Made by a program: the position numbers and the translations under genes
In this document: positions 17,441-25,688 of the stretch, piece after piece
How positions within the stretch are numbered: the first letter of the stretch is position 1
How the letters are laid out: each line of letters begins with the position of its first letter
The notes under the pieces: model-generated
What the model saw: only the letters and a program-made list of their open reading frames with translations
Database searches by the model: none
What the model was told of the DNA's origin: nothing
Assembly (NCBI GenBank): GCA_016871575.1
Contig: VHCW01000044.1
Location: forward strand, 1-38,048
Direction of reading: 5' to 3'
Source of the DNA: Verrucomicrobiota bacterium
Lineage (GTDB): Bacteria > Verrucomicrobiota > Verrucomicrobiia > Palsa-1439
DNA: 38,048 nt

Positions 17441-17466
17441 AAACGCAGCAGAAAGAAAAACACAAC

Positions 17467-17805
17467 ATGCCTACCAAGCTATTCGTAGGAAACCTATCGT
17501 TCAACACCACCGAAGGCGACGTGCTCGAACTGTTCAAACAGGCCGGCAAAGTCACCTCATGCGAACTGATCGTGGACAAGTTCACCAGCAAGTCCCGCGG
17601 ATTCGCCTTCGTGCAGATGGAGTCGCAGGAAGAAGCCAACAAGGCCATCGCCGAGTTCAACGGCAAGGAACTCGATGGCCGCGCCCTCACCGTCAATGAA
17701 GCCCGTCCCCGTGAAGATCGTCCCCGTGGCGACTTCGGCGGCGGCCGCGGCGGTGGCGGCGGTGGCGGTCGGCGTGGTGGTGGCGGCGGTCGCGGTCGGT
17801 ACTAA
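17467..17805 (+). CDS. Glycine-rich RRM RNA-binding protein
   Basis: 112 residues: one RNA-recognition motif (1-81) with RNP2 LFVGNL (5-10) and RNP1 RGFAFVQM (44-51), then a flexible Arg/Gly-rich tail. This plan is shared with cyanobacterial Rbp and plant glycine-rich proteins that are often induced by cold. It is a single-gene transcript with its own promoter, a structured leader and a strong terminator. RNA targets cannot be read from sequence. Confidence 0.95.
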   Translation: MPTKLFVGNLSFNTTEGDVLELFKQAGKVTSCELIVDKFTSKSRGFAFVQMESQEEANKAIAEFNGKELDGRALTVNEARPREDRPRGDFGGGRGGGGGGGRRGGGGGRGRY

Positions 17806-17833
17806 TCATCTCGACGTCGTACTTTCAAACGAC

Positions 17834-17870
17834 AAGGCGTCCCGCGCAAGCGGGACGCCTTTGTTGTTTT
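17834..17870 (+). terminator. Rho-independent terminator after the RRM gene
   Basis: AAGGCGTCCCGC (17834-17845) and GCGGGACGCCTT (17850-17861) form a perfect 12-bp stem with a GCAA tetraloop, followed by TGTTGTTTT. It lies 7 bases from the end of the convergent methyltransferase gene and may serve both strands. Confidence 0.9.
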
Positions 17871-17876
17871 CTGCGC

Positions 17877-18755
17877 TCACCGTTCCAGACGGAACCAAGT
17901 CAACTCATGCCGGTTGTGGTGGAGGTGGAGCAACTCCGCGCCGGGAATCGCCGCCAATTGGCGGACCACGGCGTGGTCGGTCTTCCCTTGGAACTTCACC
18001 GTGCAAACCATGTTGCGGGACAGCGGCAGCCATCGCCTCACCAATTCCAGCAATCGCGATGGATAACAGATCACATCGCTGAACAACCAGTCCGCGGGCG
18101 TCGGATCCAAGCCGAAGGCGCTTTCGGAACGGAACTCGATGCCGGGCAACTGGGCGATCCGGGGCGCCAGCGGCGACTTGTCCACTGCCAGCACCGTTGC
18201 GCCGAGTTGTTGCAGCACCCACGTCCACCCGCCGGGGGACGCGCCGAGGTCAACGCAGCGGTCACCGGGCCGCGGGCAGCGGCGCACCCGCGAGAAAAAC
18301 TCCCAGAGCTTCAAATACGCCCGGCTCGGCGGCGCGTCGTGGTCCTCAATGAATTCGATCTCGCCGTTCGGCCACGGCGACGAACAATGCGTGGAGGCGA
18401 GTATCGTGTGCTCGTCCAATAACGTCCACGAACCGGGCGGCCGAGCGGGAATGGGGGCGGGGAAGGGGGATGGTTTCGTGGTTACTGGCGGCAAGAGGCT
18501 GGCGATCAGGTGCGCCCTGCGATGAAGATGAAAGGAGTACGCCGCCCAATCGCGCTGGATTGTTCGCAGCGTGCGCGCTGCGTCGGCGATGGAGGTGAAA
18601 CGGATGCGCGCCGGATCGAACCAGGCGTTTGCGGCCCAGGCGGCAGGACGCGGCGGTCCCTCCGTGAGCACGAGCCGCCCGTGAACAGCAGCGACATCGC
18701 CGAGTTCAGCCACCAGCTCGTCCACGAAACCTTCCGGTGCAAGATAGGCAGTCAT
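17877..18755 (-). CDS. rlmM: RlmM-like 23S rRNA 2'-O-ribose methyltransferase
   Basis: SAM-dependent methyltransferase of FtsJ/RrmJ type, by homology acting at 23S rRNA C2498. 292 residues, shorter than the E. coli enzyme (366). The SAM site is CVDLGASPGGWTWVL with AVDKSPL after it; DWLFSDVICYP carries the catalytic Asp region; CTVKFQGK and HHNRHELTWF fit the later motifs of RlmM. The N-terminal part is short for a THUMP-like domain. Convergent with the RRM gene and divergent from the tRNA. Confidence 0.82.
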   Translation of the reverse strand: MTAYLAPEGFVDELVAELGDVAAVHGRLVLTEGPPRPAAWAANAWFDPARIRFTSIADAARTLRTIQRDWAAYSFHLHRRAHLIASLLPPVTTKPSPFPAPIPARPPGSWTLLDEHTILASTHCSSPWPNGEIEFIEDHDAPPSRAYLKLWEFFSRVRRCPRPGDRCVDLGASPGGWTWVLQQLGATVLAVDKSPLAPRIAQLPGIEFRSESAFGLDPTPADWLFSDVICYPSRLLELVRRWLPLSRNMVCTVKFQGKTDHAVVRQLAAIPGAELLHLHHNRHELTWFRLER

Positions 18756-18785
18756 CGGCGCACATCGTAAGCTGCAAGCTGGTGC

Positions 18786-18813
18786 TTGCCAAGCGGCGAA
18801 GTCGTGGCATAAT
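18786..18813 (+). promoter_or_regulatory. Promoter of tRNA-Thr
   Basis: TTGCCA (18786-18791), 16-base spacer, CATAAT (18808-18813); the start would be about 13 bases before the mature tRNA. Confidence 0.5.
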
Positions 18814-18832
18814 GCGGCGCGTTGATTTCGTG

Positions 18833-18908
18833 GCCAACGTAGCTCAGCCGGTAGAGCAGCGGTTTCGTAAACCGCAGGTCGTCGGTTCGAACCCGACCGT
18901 TGGCTCCA
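18833..18908 (+). tRNA. tRNA-Thr, anticodon CGT
   Basis: Full cloverleaf: acceptor GCCAACG/CGTTGGC, D arm GCTC/GAGC, anticodon stem GCGGT/ACCGC with loop TTCGTAA (anticodon CGT, reads ACG), T arm GTCGG-TTCGAAC-CCGAC. CCA is encoded. A T-run follows directly. Confidence 0.97.
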
Positions 18909-18922
18909 GTTTTTTTACATTT

Positions 18923-19191
18923 GGTCGTGCTACGCGGGGAGTTAGCGGTTCCCTGTACCAGCAACCCGCTCTAGCTGGGCGGAATCCCCTGACGCGGCGG
19001 CTGCGTGGGCGAGCAACGGCGGGGCGGCGTTGAACATTGGGTCCGATGCAATGGTTGCCTGCCAACCCCGCCAGGGTCGGAAGACAGCAACGGTACGCTG
19101 GATGTTCCATGTGCCGTCGGGGCGCCTGATGGGAGCTTTAACCGCCGCGCGCAAACCGGCGCAGCTTGTCAACTCGGGGGTGCACGGCCTG
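18923..19191 (+). ncRNA. ffs: Signal recognition particle RNA, large (Alu-containing) type
   Basis: The conserved domain IV tip GCCAGGGTCGGAAGACAGCA (19070-19089), followed by ACGG, is unmistakable. Upstream, GGGGAGTTAGCGG and CCCTGTACC resemble the Alu domain of long bacterial SRP RNAs. The ends pair: GGTCGTGC (18923-18930) with GCACGGCC (19182-19189), and GCGGCGG near 18995 with CCGCCGC near 19142, giving a long rod of about 267 nt. TTTT follows. It is encoded just before dnaX, a common order. A caller using the small-SRP model may report only about 19037-19125. Confidence 0.85.
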
Positions 19192-19210
19192 CTTTTGAAG
19201 TCAGAAGGGG

Positions 19211-19248
19211 GAATTAAGAAGGAAGAAGAAAATCATCCTTCTTAATTC
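19211..19248. terminator. 13-bp hairpin between SRP RNA and dnaX
   Basis: GAATTAAGAAGGA (19211-19223) pairs perfectly with TCCTTCTTAATTC (19236-19248) around a 12-nt purine-rich loop. It has no clean T-run, so it may be a transcript end, a processing signal or a dispersed hairpin. Confidence 0.5.
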
Positions 19249-19269
19249 TTACTTCATCCTTTTCCGCAT

Positions 19270-20892
19270 ATGGCAGAACAATACCAAGTGCTGGCGCGCA
19301 AGTGGCGCCCCAAACAGTTCGATGAGGTGGTGGGACAACAACATGTCACCGCCACGCTCAGCAATGCCATTGAACAAAACCGCCTCGCCCACGCTTATCT
19401 CTTCGTCGGCCCGCGCGGCATCGGCAAAACCACCATCGCCCGCATCTTTGCAAAAGCACTCAATTGCGCCAAAGGCCCCACGGCCACGCCCTGCGACAAG
19501 TGCGATTCCTGCAAGGAGATCGCCGAAAGCCGGGCGCTCGACGTGCTCGAAATTGACGGCGCCTCCAACAACGGCGTTGATCAGGTCCGCGATCTGCGCG
19601 AAACCTGCCGCTACTCGCCCGCCCACGGCAAGTTCAAGATCTACATCATTGACGAAGTCCACATGCTCAGCCCCGCCGCGTTCAACGCGCTGCTGAAGAC
19701 GCTCGAAGAACCCCCACCGCACGTCAAGTTCATCTTCGCCACTACCGAACCCCAGAAGATTCTCGCCACGATCCTCTCGCGCTGCCAGCGGTTTGACCTC
19801 CGTCGAATCTCCTCCGCCCTGATCGTGAAGCATCTCAAGACAATCGCCCAGGGCGAGAAGGCCAAGGCCGACGACGCGGCGCTCTCGGCCATCGCCCGCG
19901 GCGCGGAAGGCGGAATGCGCGATGCCGAAGGCGCGCTCGACCAGTTGATTTCGTTTTGCGGAAACAAGATCGAGGAACAAGACGTCCTCCAGGTGTTCGG
20001 CCTGGTCGCCCACGAGAAACTCGCCGCGCTGACCAATGCGCTGATTGACGGCGACAGCAACGCCGCGCTGCGCCTCATCAAGGAACTGGACGACGCCGGC
20101 AAGGATTTGCAGCGGCTCTTGATGGATGTCCTGGATCACCTGCGCAACCTGCTGGTCATGACCCTCGGCGCAGAAGCCGCCGGGCTGGTCGAGGCGCCCG
20201 AGACGGAACTGGCCCTGCTCAACGCCCAGGCGAAACGCATTGATGCCGACGCTGTCTTGCGCATGATGGACGCATTGAGCGCGGCGGAAGGACGGCTCCG
20301 ATATGCGCTCGCGAAACGCGTCCTGTTGGAAGTGGCGGTCGTTCGCGCCATCAAGGCCCGCGAGATGGTCGGGATTGATGCCGTGCTCAAGAAACTCAAC
20401 GAGTTGAAAGGTCATCTCGGCAGCAGTGTAGCAGCCGCCGTCCCGGCGGCTCCCGGTGCGGCGCGACCGGTTACCCAAGCCGCCGGGACGGCGGCCACTA
20501 CAACGGCGGCCTCCATTGAGGAGGCGTGGGCGTATGCGCTGGAACAACTCGGGAAAACAACGCCGCTGGCCAAGGCGCATCTGGTGGGCGCCAGGCTTTT
20601 GGGATGGAACAACGGCGTGCTCACCATCGGATTCGACCCGCAGTTTGCGGCGCGCCGGGAATTTGTGGACACCCCGCGCAACCACGAATTGCTCCGGACC
20701 CGGTTGAGGGACAAGTTGCATTGCGACGTCACGTTACGATTTCAAATTGTTGAGGCGGGCGTGGCCGCCGCGCCCAGGCCGGTCAAGAACGAACCGGCGC
20801 CGGCGGCGGAACCGTCGGACTATCGGAATGACCCGTTGATCAAGAAAGCAATGGACGTGTTCAAAGGAACCATCGTGGAGGTTAGAAAATAA
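19270..20892 (+). CDS. dnaX: DNA polymerase III subunit gamma/tau
   Basis: Clamp-loader ATPase. 540 residues: Walker A GPRGIGKTTIARIF (about 48-61), the zinc module with CDKCDSCKE, Walker B YIIDEVHMLS, sensor 1 TTEPQKI, and the SRC-type arginine motif LSRCQRFDL. Domain III runs to about residue 385. A repeat-derived Ala/Pro/Thr linker (about 386-418) joins it to a tau-specific C-terminus. No A6G-type slippery site is visible for making gamma by frameshift. It is followed two bases later by ybaB. Confidence 0.97.
   Translation: MAEQYQVLARKWRPKQFDEVVGQQHVTATLSNAIEQNRLAHAYLFVGPRGIGKTTIARIFAKALNCAKGPTATPCDKCDSCKEIAESRALDVLEIDGASNNGVDQVRDLRETCRYSPAHGKFKIYIIDEVHMLSPAAFNALLKTLEEPPPHVKFIFATTEPQKILATILSRCQRFDLRRISSALIVKHLKTIAQGEKAKADDAALSAIARGAEGGMRDAEGALDQLISFCGNKIEEQDVLQVFGLVAHEKLAALTNALIDGDSNAALRLIKELDDAGKDLQRLLMDVLDHLRNLLVMTLGAEAAGLVEAPETELALLNAQAKRIDADAVLRMMDALSAAEGRLRYALAKRVLLEVAVVRAIKAREMVGIDAVLKKLNELKGHLGSSVAAAVPAAPGAARPVTQAAGTAATTTAASIEEAWAYALEQLGKTTPLAKAHLVGARLLGWNNGVLTIGFDPQFAARREFVDTPRNHELLRTRLRDKLHCDVTLRFQIVEAGVAAAPRPVKNEPAPAAEPSDYRNDPLIKKAMDVFKGTIVEVRK
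20426..20502. repeat. REP-like palindrome embedded in dnaX coding sequence
   Basis: GTGTAGCAGCCGCCGTCCCG (20426-20445, continuing to 20451) is the inverse of 20478-20503, 23 of 26 bases matching, with an 18-base perfect inner part. The outer GTTGTAG/CTACAAC ends are those of the intergenic REP-like family. It is read in frame as the Ala/Pro-rich linker of tau. Confidence 0.75.
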
Positions 20893-20894
20893 TC

Positions 20895-21212
20895 ATGGCC
20901 GGACTAGGCAAGTTTTTGAAACAGGCGCAGCGAATGCAGGAACAAATGCAGAAGGTGCAGGAGGAACTCGCCCAGCGCGAAGTCGAGGCAACCTCCGGGG
21001 GCGGCGCCATCACGGCAACCGCCAAGTGCGACGGCACCATCGCGCGCATCAAGATAGACCCGAAAGTCGTTGACCCCAACGACGTCGAGATGCTCGAAGA
21101 CCTCATCGTCAGCGCCGTGTCCAACGCCCTTGAGTTGGCCAAGAAGACCCAGAACGATGAGATGGGCAAGCTCACCGCCGGCATGAATCTGCCGCCCGGA
21201 TTGAGTTTGTAG
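20895..21212 (+). CDS. ybaB: YbaB/EbfC nucleoid-associated protein
   Basis: 105 residues, a dimeric DNA-binding protein of the YbaB/EbfC family: helical N-terminus LKQAQRMQEQMQKVQEEL, central GGGAITATAKCDG, then EDLIVSAVSNAL. Same strand and 2 bases after dnaX, as in many genomes; the usual third gene recR does not follow here, because repeat DNA begins instead. Confidence 0.95.
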   Translation: MAGLGKFLKQAQRMQEQMQKVQEELAQREVEATSGGGAITATAKCDGTIARIKIDPKVVDPNDVEMLEDLIVSAVSNALELAKKTQNDEMGKLTAGMNLPPGLSL

Positions 21213-21652
21213 CGAGCGTACCGGCGATACGCAAAGGCGGGGAGACCAAGTTGTAGGCCGCGTTTGCCGCCCTCGCCCTCGGCGTTTGCCACGGGAATAC
21301 TGCGTGTGGCGTCTCATCTGATTCGGCTCCGTCGGACTCGGCTCCTGACGCGGCGGGGAAAACCGGGGCGCGGATGGGACGAACAGCGAAGGCGCGAAGG
21401 CGCGGAAGAAGACTCAGGACTCCGGAAGGGGATGTTCACCACGAAGGGCACGAAGCACACGAAGGAGGACTTGTCCGCCATAGCTTTAGCGAAGGCGGAA
21501 CCACGAAGGACACGAAGAACGCGAAGACGAAGTTGTAGGCCGTAAGCCGAGTTCGACGAGACGCGGTTCTCCGCAAACCTCACGCGGCGGGGAACACAGG
21601 GGAGTCGGAACAAACTTGCCGAATCAATAGAGACCGGCTATTGTGGCGGCGT
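21213..21652. repeat. Mosaic of dispersed repeats after ybaB
   Basis: No gene is evident. Seen: GTTGTAGGCCGCG REP-like ends (21251, 21532), CACGAAGGGCACGAAG-type words (21440-21515), the block CTTGTCCGCCATAGCTTTAG (21470-21489) that recurs at about 23258, 23361, 23456 and reversed near 30424-30471, and an 81-bp block described separately. Confidence 0.75.
21263..21343 (-). repeat. 81-bp dispersed repeat, copy 1 (inverted)
   Basis: Nearly identical to the reverse complement of 23536-23617, including GCGTGTGGCGTCTCATCTGA. The two copies face each other across hicBA and the 149-aa gene. Confidence 0.9.
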
Positions 21653-21862
21653 ATGAATGAGCTTGTCTTTCAAGTCACGCAGGAATCCGACGGTGGATTC
21701 GTGGCCGAATGTTTATCCGAGGACATCTTTACACAGGGCGACACGTGGGATGAATTGCGCCGTAACGTAAAGGAAGCTGTCACGGGATATTTCTTTGACC
21801 AACCGCAGTCCCGCGCCATCCGTCTCCATCTGGTGCGCGACGAAGTTCTTGCCATCGCATGA
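21653..21862 (+). CDS. hicB: HicB-like antitoxin (short form)
   Basis: 69 residues with the partial RNase-H-like fold of HicB/DUF1902 proteins: LVFQVTQESDGGFVAECLSE, then GDTWDELRRNVKEAV and YFFDQP. It has no separate C-terminal DNA-binding domain. The ATG at 21653 is preferred over an upstream TTG-type start at 21641. Its stop overlaps the hicA start (ATGA), and the antitoxin-first order is seen in many hicBA pairs. Confidence 0.85.
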   Translation: MNELVFQVTQESDGGFVAECLSEDIFTQGDTWDELRRNVKEAVTGYFFDQPQSRAIRLHLVRDEVLAIA

Positions 21863-22101
21863 AACTGCCGCGCGACCTGAGTGGCCAAGAGCTTGCCAAG
21901 ATTTTGTGCCGCCGCTGGGACTACCGAATCGTCCATCAAATCGGCAGCCACATCATTTTGCAGACAGAGACGCCGTCCCATCACCGGATATCTGTTCCCG
22001 CCCACGCGACCTTGCGGATTGGGACACTCAACGCCATTGTCCGTTCCGTCAGCACCCACAAGAGCGTCGGACGCGATCAACTCCTTGAATCGCTGACGTA
22101 A
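21859..22101 (+). CDS. hicA: HicA-like mRNA interferase toxin
   Basis: 80 residues of double-stranded RNA-binding-like fold: LSGQELAKIL, then QIGSHIIL with the predicted catalytic His31, ISVPAHATLRIGTLNAIV. HicA cleaves mRNA and is neutralised by HicB. Coupled to hicB by an ATGA overlap. All expected residues are present, so the pair looks intact although it sits in repeat-rich DNA. Confidence 0.9.
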   Translation: MKLPRDLSGQELAKILCRRWDYRIVHQIGSHIILQTETPSHHRISVPAHATLRIGTLNAIVRSVSTHKSVGRDQLLESLT

Positions 22102-22610
22102 AATGCCTTTTACTCGCCTTGGCGGATAAACCCTGTTGTTGTAGCGGCGCTTGTGTCAAGCGCCCCTCCAACCGTCAACGATGGCGATGTTCACCACGAA
22201 GGGCACGAAGGCAATTAGCCACAAGAACCACGAAAGCACACGAAAAACGGAAACATCCTTTTTGTGGATTGTGGTGTTTCTAGTGGCCAACAAGCGATAG
22301 TGTGACGTCACACGGCGGGGAAAAATCAGGGCGCGGACCGGGAAGGGGATTCACCACGGAGGCACGGAGACAAAGCGAGAGGAAAGCGGAACGTTGTAGG
22401 CCGTGTGCCCTCACGCGGCGGGGGAAAACCAGGGCGCCGATGGGACGAACAGCGAAGGCGCGAAGGCGCGAAGGAGCGCAGGCGAAGCGAGGGAAGGGCG
22501 ATAGTTGTAGGCCGCGTCACCCGACGCGGCGGGGAAAATCAAGAGCGCTGACGGGGAAGGGGATTCACCACGAAGAGCACGAAGAACACAAAGGAAACGC
22601 ATGACAACAT
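22102..22610. repeat. Repeat-rich gap between hicA and the 149-aa gene
   Basis: GTTGTAGCGGCG and GTTGTAGGCCG REP-like ends (22138, 22394, 22506), repeated ACGCGGCGGGGAAAA words, CACGAAG/CACGGAG strings (22195-22245, 22349-22375, 22566-22595) and GAACAGCGAAGGCGCGAAGG (22447-22466). No gene seen. Confidence 0.7.
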
Positions 22611-22625
22611 AAGGAGATAATGACC

Positions 22626-23075
22626 ATGGCAAAACTAAAGGTTGCAGGCAAACTGACAGTAAGAGCAAAGAAGAAACCGACGCGCTTCAAGACCGTAGAG
22701 GCTGAGGCTTTCGTTCTGGTTACGGCCAAGGGAGAGAAGCGGGCCGAGTTGTCCTTCTCGAAGACGGGCGAGCCTCAGTTGATCTTCTGGGGCGGAAAGG
22801 ATAAGCGCCGCATGGAACTTTCACTGTTCAAGGACGAGGAAAATCGTCACTTACCCAAAATTGTTCTTTACGATGAGCATAAACAAGAGCGTGTCTCCAT
22901 GTGCGTATACCACTACTCAACGCCAGAGGCTCGCGTGACCCTATCCGACGGGCACTCCCATGGCGGGAGACTCGAGATGGCTTTTCCTGAAGTCGGCGCG
23001 CCGAAAATTCTAGGTACGGACAGTCATGGGGCTGTTACGTTTCACCTCAAGAAGAAGAAGAAAAGGAACGGCTAA
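22626..23075 (+). CDS. Hypothetical beta-repeat protein, 149 aa
   Basis: I do not recognise a named family. ATG 22626 is chosen because AAGGAG ends 9 bases before it; ATG 22620 would leave only 3. After a basic N-terminus (KLTVRAKKKPTRFK) come four or five loosely repeated beta units of about 22 residues with the pattern GxxRxxLxxxxxGxPxL (GEKRAELSFSKTGEPQL, KRRMELSLF, ERVSMCVY, GRLEMAFPEVGAPKI), ending in a KKKKKR tail. No signal peptide or membrane segment. It looks like a small cytosolic beta-sheet protein. It stands alone between repeat blocks. Confidence 0.75.
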   Translation: MAKLKVAGKLTVRAKKKPTRFKTVEAEAFVLVTAKGEKRAELSFSKTGEPQLIFWGGKDKRRMELSLFKDEENRHLPKIVLYDEHKQERVSMCVYHYSTPEARVTLSDGHSHGGRLEMAFPEVGAPKILGTDSHGAVTFHLKKKKKRNG

Positions 23076-23092
23076 GAGTACATCTGTTTCCT

Positions 23093-23530
23093 GCTGCTGA
23101 GAACGTTTCGCCCCGACGCGGTGGGGAAAACCGGAGCCGGATGGGGAAGGGGATTCACCACAGAGACGCGGAGACAACTTGATCCCCAGATACTCGCGCA
23201 TTACGCAGATCGCGGAAGGAAATTCACCACGAAGGGCACGAAGCACACGAAGGAGGACTTGTCCGCCATAGCTTTAGCGAAGGCGGAACCACGAAGGACA
23301 CGGAATACACGGAAAGGATGAACAGCGAAGTCGCGAAGTCGCGAAGCACACGAAGGAGGACTTGTCCGCCATAGCTTTAGCGAAGGCGGAACCACGGAAG
23401 ACACGGAATACACGGAAAGGACGAACAGCGAAGTCGCGAAGAACGCGAAGGTGGGCTTGTCGGCCATAGCTTTAGCGAAGGCGGAACCACGGAAGACACA
23501 GAATACACGGATTGGATGGCCGCAATAACG
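23093..23530. repeat. Clustered CACGAAG-type repeats
   Basis: Three near-identical units of roughly 100 bp: CTTGTCCGCCATAGCTTTAG (or a CGGCC variant) followed by CGAAGGCGGAACCACGAAG or CACGGAAGACACGGAATACA, then GAACAGCGAAGTCGCGAAG. The inner TCCGCC/GGCGGA can form a hairpin. No gene in this stretch. Confidence 0.8.
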
Positions 23531-23535
23531 CGCAA

Positions 23536-23617
23536 AGCCGAGTCCGACGGAGCCGAATCAGATGAGACGCCACACGCAGTATTCCCGTGGCAAACGCCGA
23601 GGGGGCAGGGCGGCAAA
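23536..23617 (+). repeat. 81-bp dispersed repeat, copy 2
   Basis: Reverse-complement partner of 21263-21343. Its AGCCGAG...GAGACGCC part also resembles two short in-frame insertions in hsdM. Confidence 0.9.
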
Positions 23618-23732
23618 AACGCAAAGGTTCCGGTGCTGACCGCTTCCCGCTTCCGCTTTCTTTCTGCTGACTACGTACATTCCCTGATTGCTGGGTGATG
23701 GGAGAGCGGAACATTGTTTCAGTGGCGGCGGT

Positions 23733-25688
23733 TTATCCTGCCCAGTCGGCACAGAGGAGTTCGGCTTGCTGGAGAACGGTCGCGGTTGCCTTCTCCTGCT
23801 TGTCGGGCGGGTAGCCGTACTTGCGAAGGATGCGTTTCACCAGCACCCGAATCTTCGCCCGTGCGCCCTCGCGTTCCGTCCAATCCGTACTCGTGTTGTT
23901 ACGAACCGATTGAACCAGTTCGCGGGCGATGGTTTTCAGTGTCGGCTCGCCTAAAACTTTGACCGCACTATCGTTGACCTCCAGCGAATCGTAGAACGCA
24001 ACTTCGGCATCGCTCAGTCCCAACTTCTCGCCGCGCTTACCGGCTTCCCGCATCTCTTTCGCCAACTCGATCAACTCTTGAATCACGGCGGCGGCTTCGA
24101 TGGCGCGGTTCTGGTACTTCAGGACGGATTGCTCCAGCATCTCGGCGAAGGAACGCGACTGGATGAGAAATTTCTTCTGCCGCATCTTTAATTCGTCGTT
24201 CAACAGTTTGCGCAGCAACTCGACGGCAAGATTCTTCTGCGGCATGTCGCGTACTTCGGCAAGGAACTGGTCGTCAAGAATGGAGATGTCGGGGTGTTTG
24301 AGACCGGCCGCCGCGAAAATGTCCACGACTTCATCGGACGCCACCGCACGGGAAATGATCTGGCGAATCGCTGAATCAATTTCCTCCGGTGACTTCGGCT
24401 TGCCCGTCGTGCTTTTCATCAGCGCGGCGCGCACGGCTTGGAAGAAGCCAATATCGTCCCGAATCTCGATGGCCTTTTCATGCGGCACGGCGAGCGCAAA
24501 CGCCGCTGACAAGTCGCGCACGGCTTTCAGGAACTTCTGCTTGTACTCGTCCGGCTTCTTCTCGGCCGCCGCTTTCGCCAGCACATGCTCTTGCGCGACC
24601 GGCAACAGCCCCAGTTTCTGCGCCGGCGTACCGGCCTCCCACGCCGACCAATCCAACCCGTGCATGAAATCGCAGCAGCGCTCGTATTCCCGCTGCATGA
24701 CCTCGACAGCCTTGGCTTGGTCAACCGTCGGCTCGCCTTTGCCCTGGCTTTCGGTGTACACGGCCAGCGCTTCTTTCAGTTCGGGCGCAAGGCCGAGGTA
24801 ATCCACCACCAAGCCGCCGGGCTTGTCCTTGAACACGCGGTTCACGCGGGCGATGGCCTGCATCAACGCGTGACCGCGCATCGGTTTGTCCACGTACATC
24901 GTCGTCAGGCACGGCACATCGAACCCGGTCAGCCACATGTCGCGCACCAACACGATCTGGAACGGCGCTTTCGGGTCTTTGAACTGGTTGGCAATCTTCT
25001 CGCGGCGATCCTTCGACCGGATATGGCCCTGCCACTCGACCGGATCATCCGCCGAGCCGGTCATGACGACTTTCATCACGCCCTGCTTGTCATCGTCGCT
25101 GTGCCAGTCCGGCTTCAACTTCCGAATCTGTTCGTACAGTTCCACGCAAATCCGCCGGCTCATGCACACGACCATCGCCTTGCCGCCGTAGGGCACTTGC
25201 GTCTCCATCGCTTCCACCCGCGCTTCCCAATGCTTCACCAAATCCGCCGCGATCAGCTTGAGCCGGTTCTCCGAGCCGACAATCTTCTCCAACGCCGCCC
25301 ACTTGGATTTGAGTTGTTCCTTGTGTTGAAGTTCCTCGCCTTCGGTCGCTTCCTCGAAATCCGGGTCAATCCGGGGCCGTTCTTCCGGCTTCAACTGGAG
25401 TTTGGCCAACCGGCCTTCGTAGTAAATCGGCACGGTCGCCTTGTCTTCCACGGCGCGCAGGATGTCGTACACGCTGATGTACTCGCCGAACACCGCCCGC
25501 GTGTTCGCGTCGGTCTTCTCGACCGGCGTGCCGGTGAACGCGATGCAGGACGCATTCGGCAGGGCGTCCCGCATGTACTTCGCAAACCCGTACCAGACCT
25601 CGCCGGTCGCTTTGTCCAACTTCGCCGCAAACCCGTACTGGCTCCGGTGCGCCTCGTCGGCCATGACGACGATGTTGCGCCGCTCATC
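23733..25688 (-). pseudogene. hsdR: Type I restriction subunit HsdR, N-terminally deleted
   Basis: About 651 codons of clear HsdR sequence, from just before the DEAH box ([11 protein letters not shown]) through [43 protein letters not shown] and [10 protein letters not shown] of the helicase, to the C-terminal region (DUF3387-like) ending CADWAG. The nuclease domain (PD-(D/E)xK) and the Walker A half of the motor are absent: homology begins at 25688, directly where the neighbouring ORF ends with TGA 25684-25686. The frame continues upstream to 25964 only as a shadow of that ORF. Translocation and cleavage cannot be expected. Confidence 0.9.

Noticed and set aside
18923-19036. Second, degenerate tRNA between tRNA-Thr and the SRP domain
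   Set aside because: No cloverleaf forms; the segment pairs instead with sequence after the SRP core, fitting the Alu part of a long SRP RNA.
19270-20892. Programmed frameshift making gamma in dnaX
   Set aside because: No A6G-like slippery heptamer with a downstream hairpin is visible; only the REP-like palindrome is notable.
23076-23532. CACGAAG-type repeats as degenerate genes
   Set aside because: ORFs there are low-complexity, appear on both strands with similar words, and the same strings recur at many intergenic sites.
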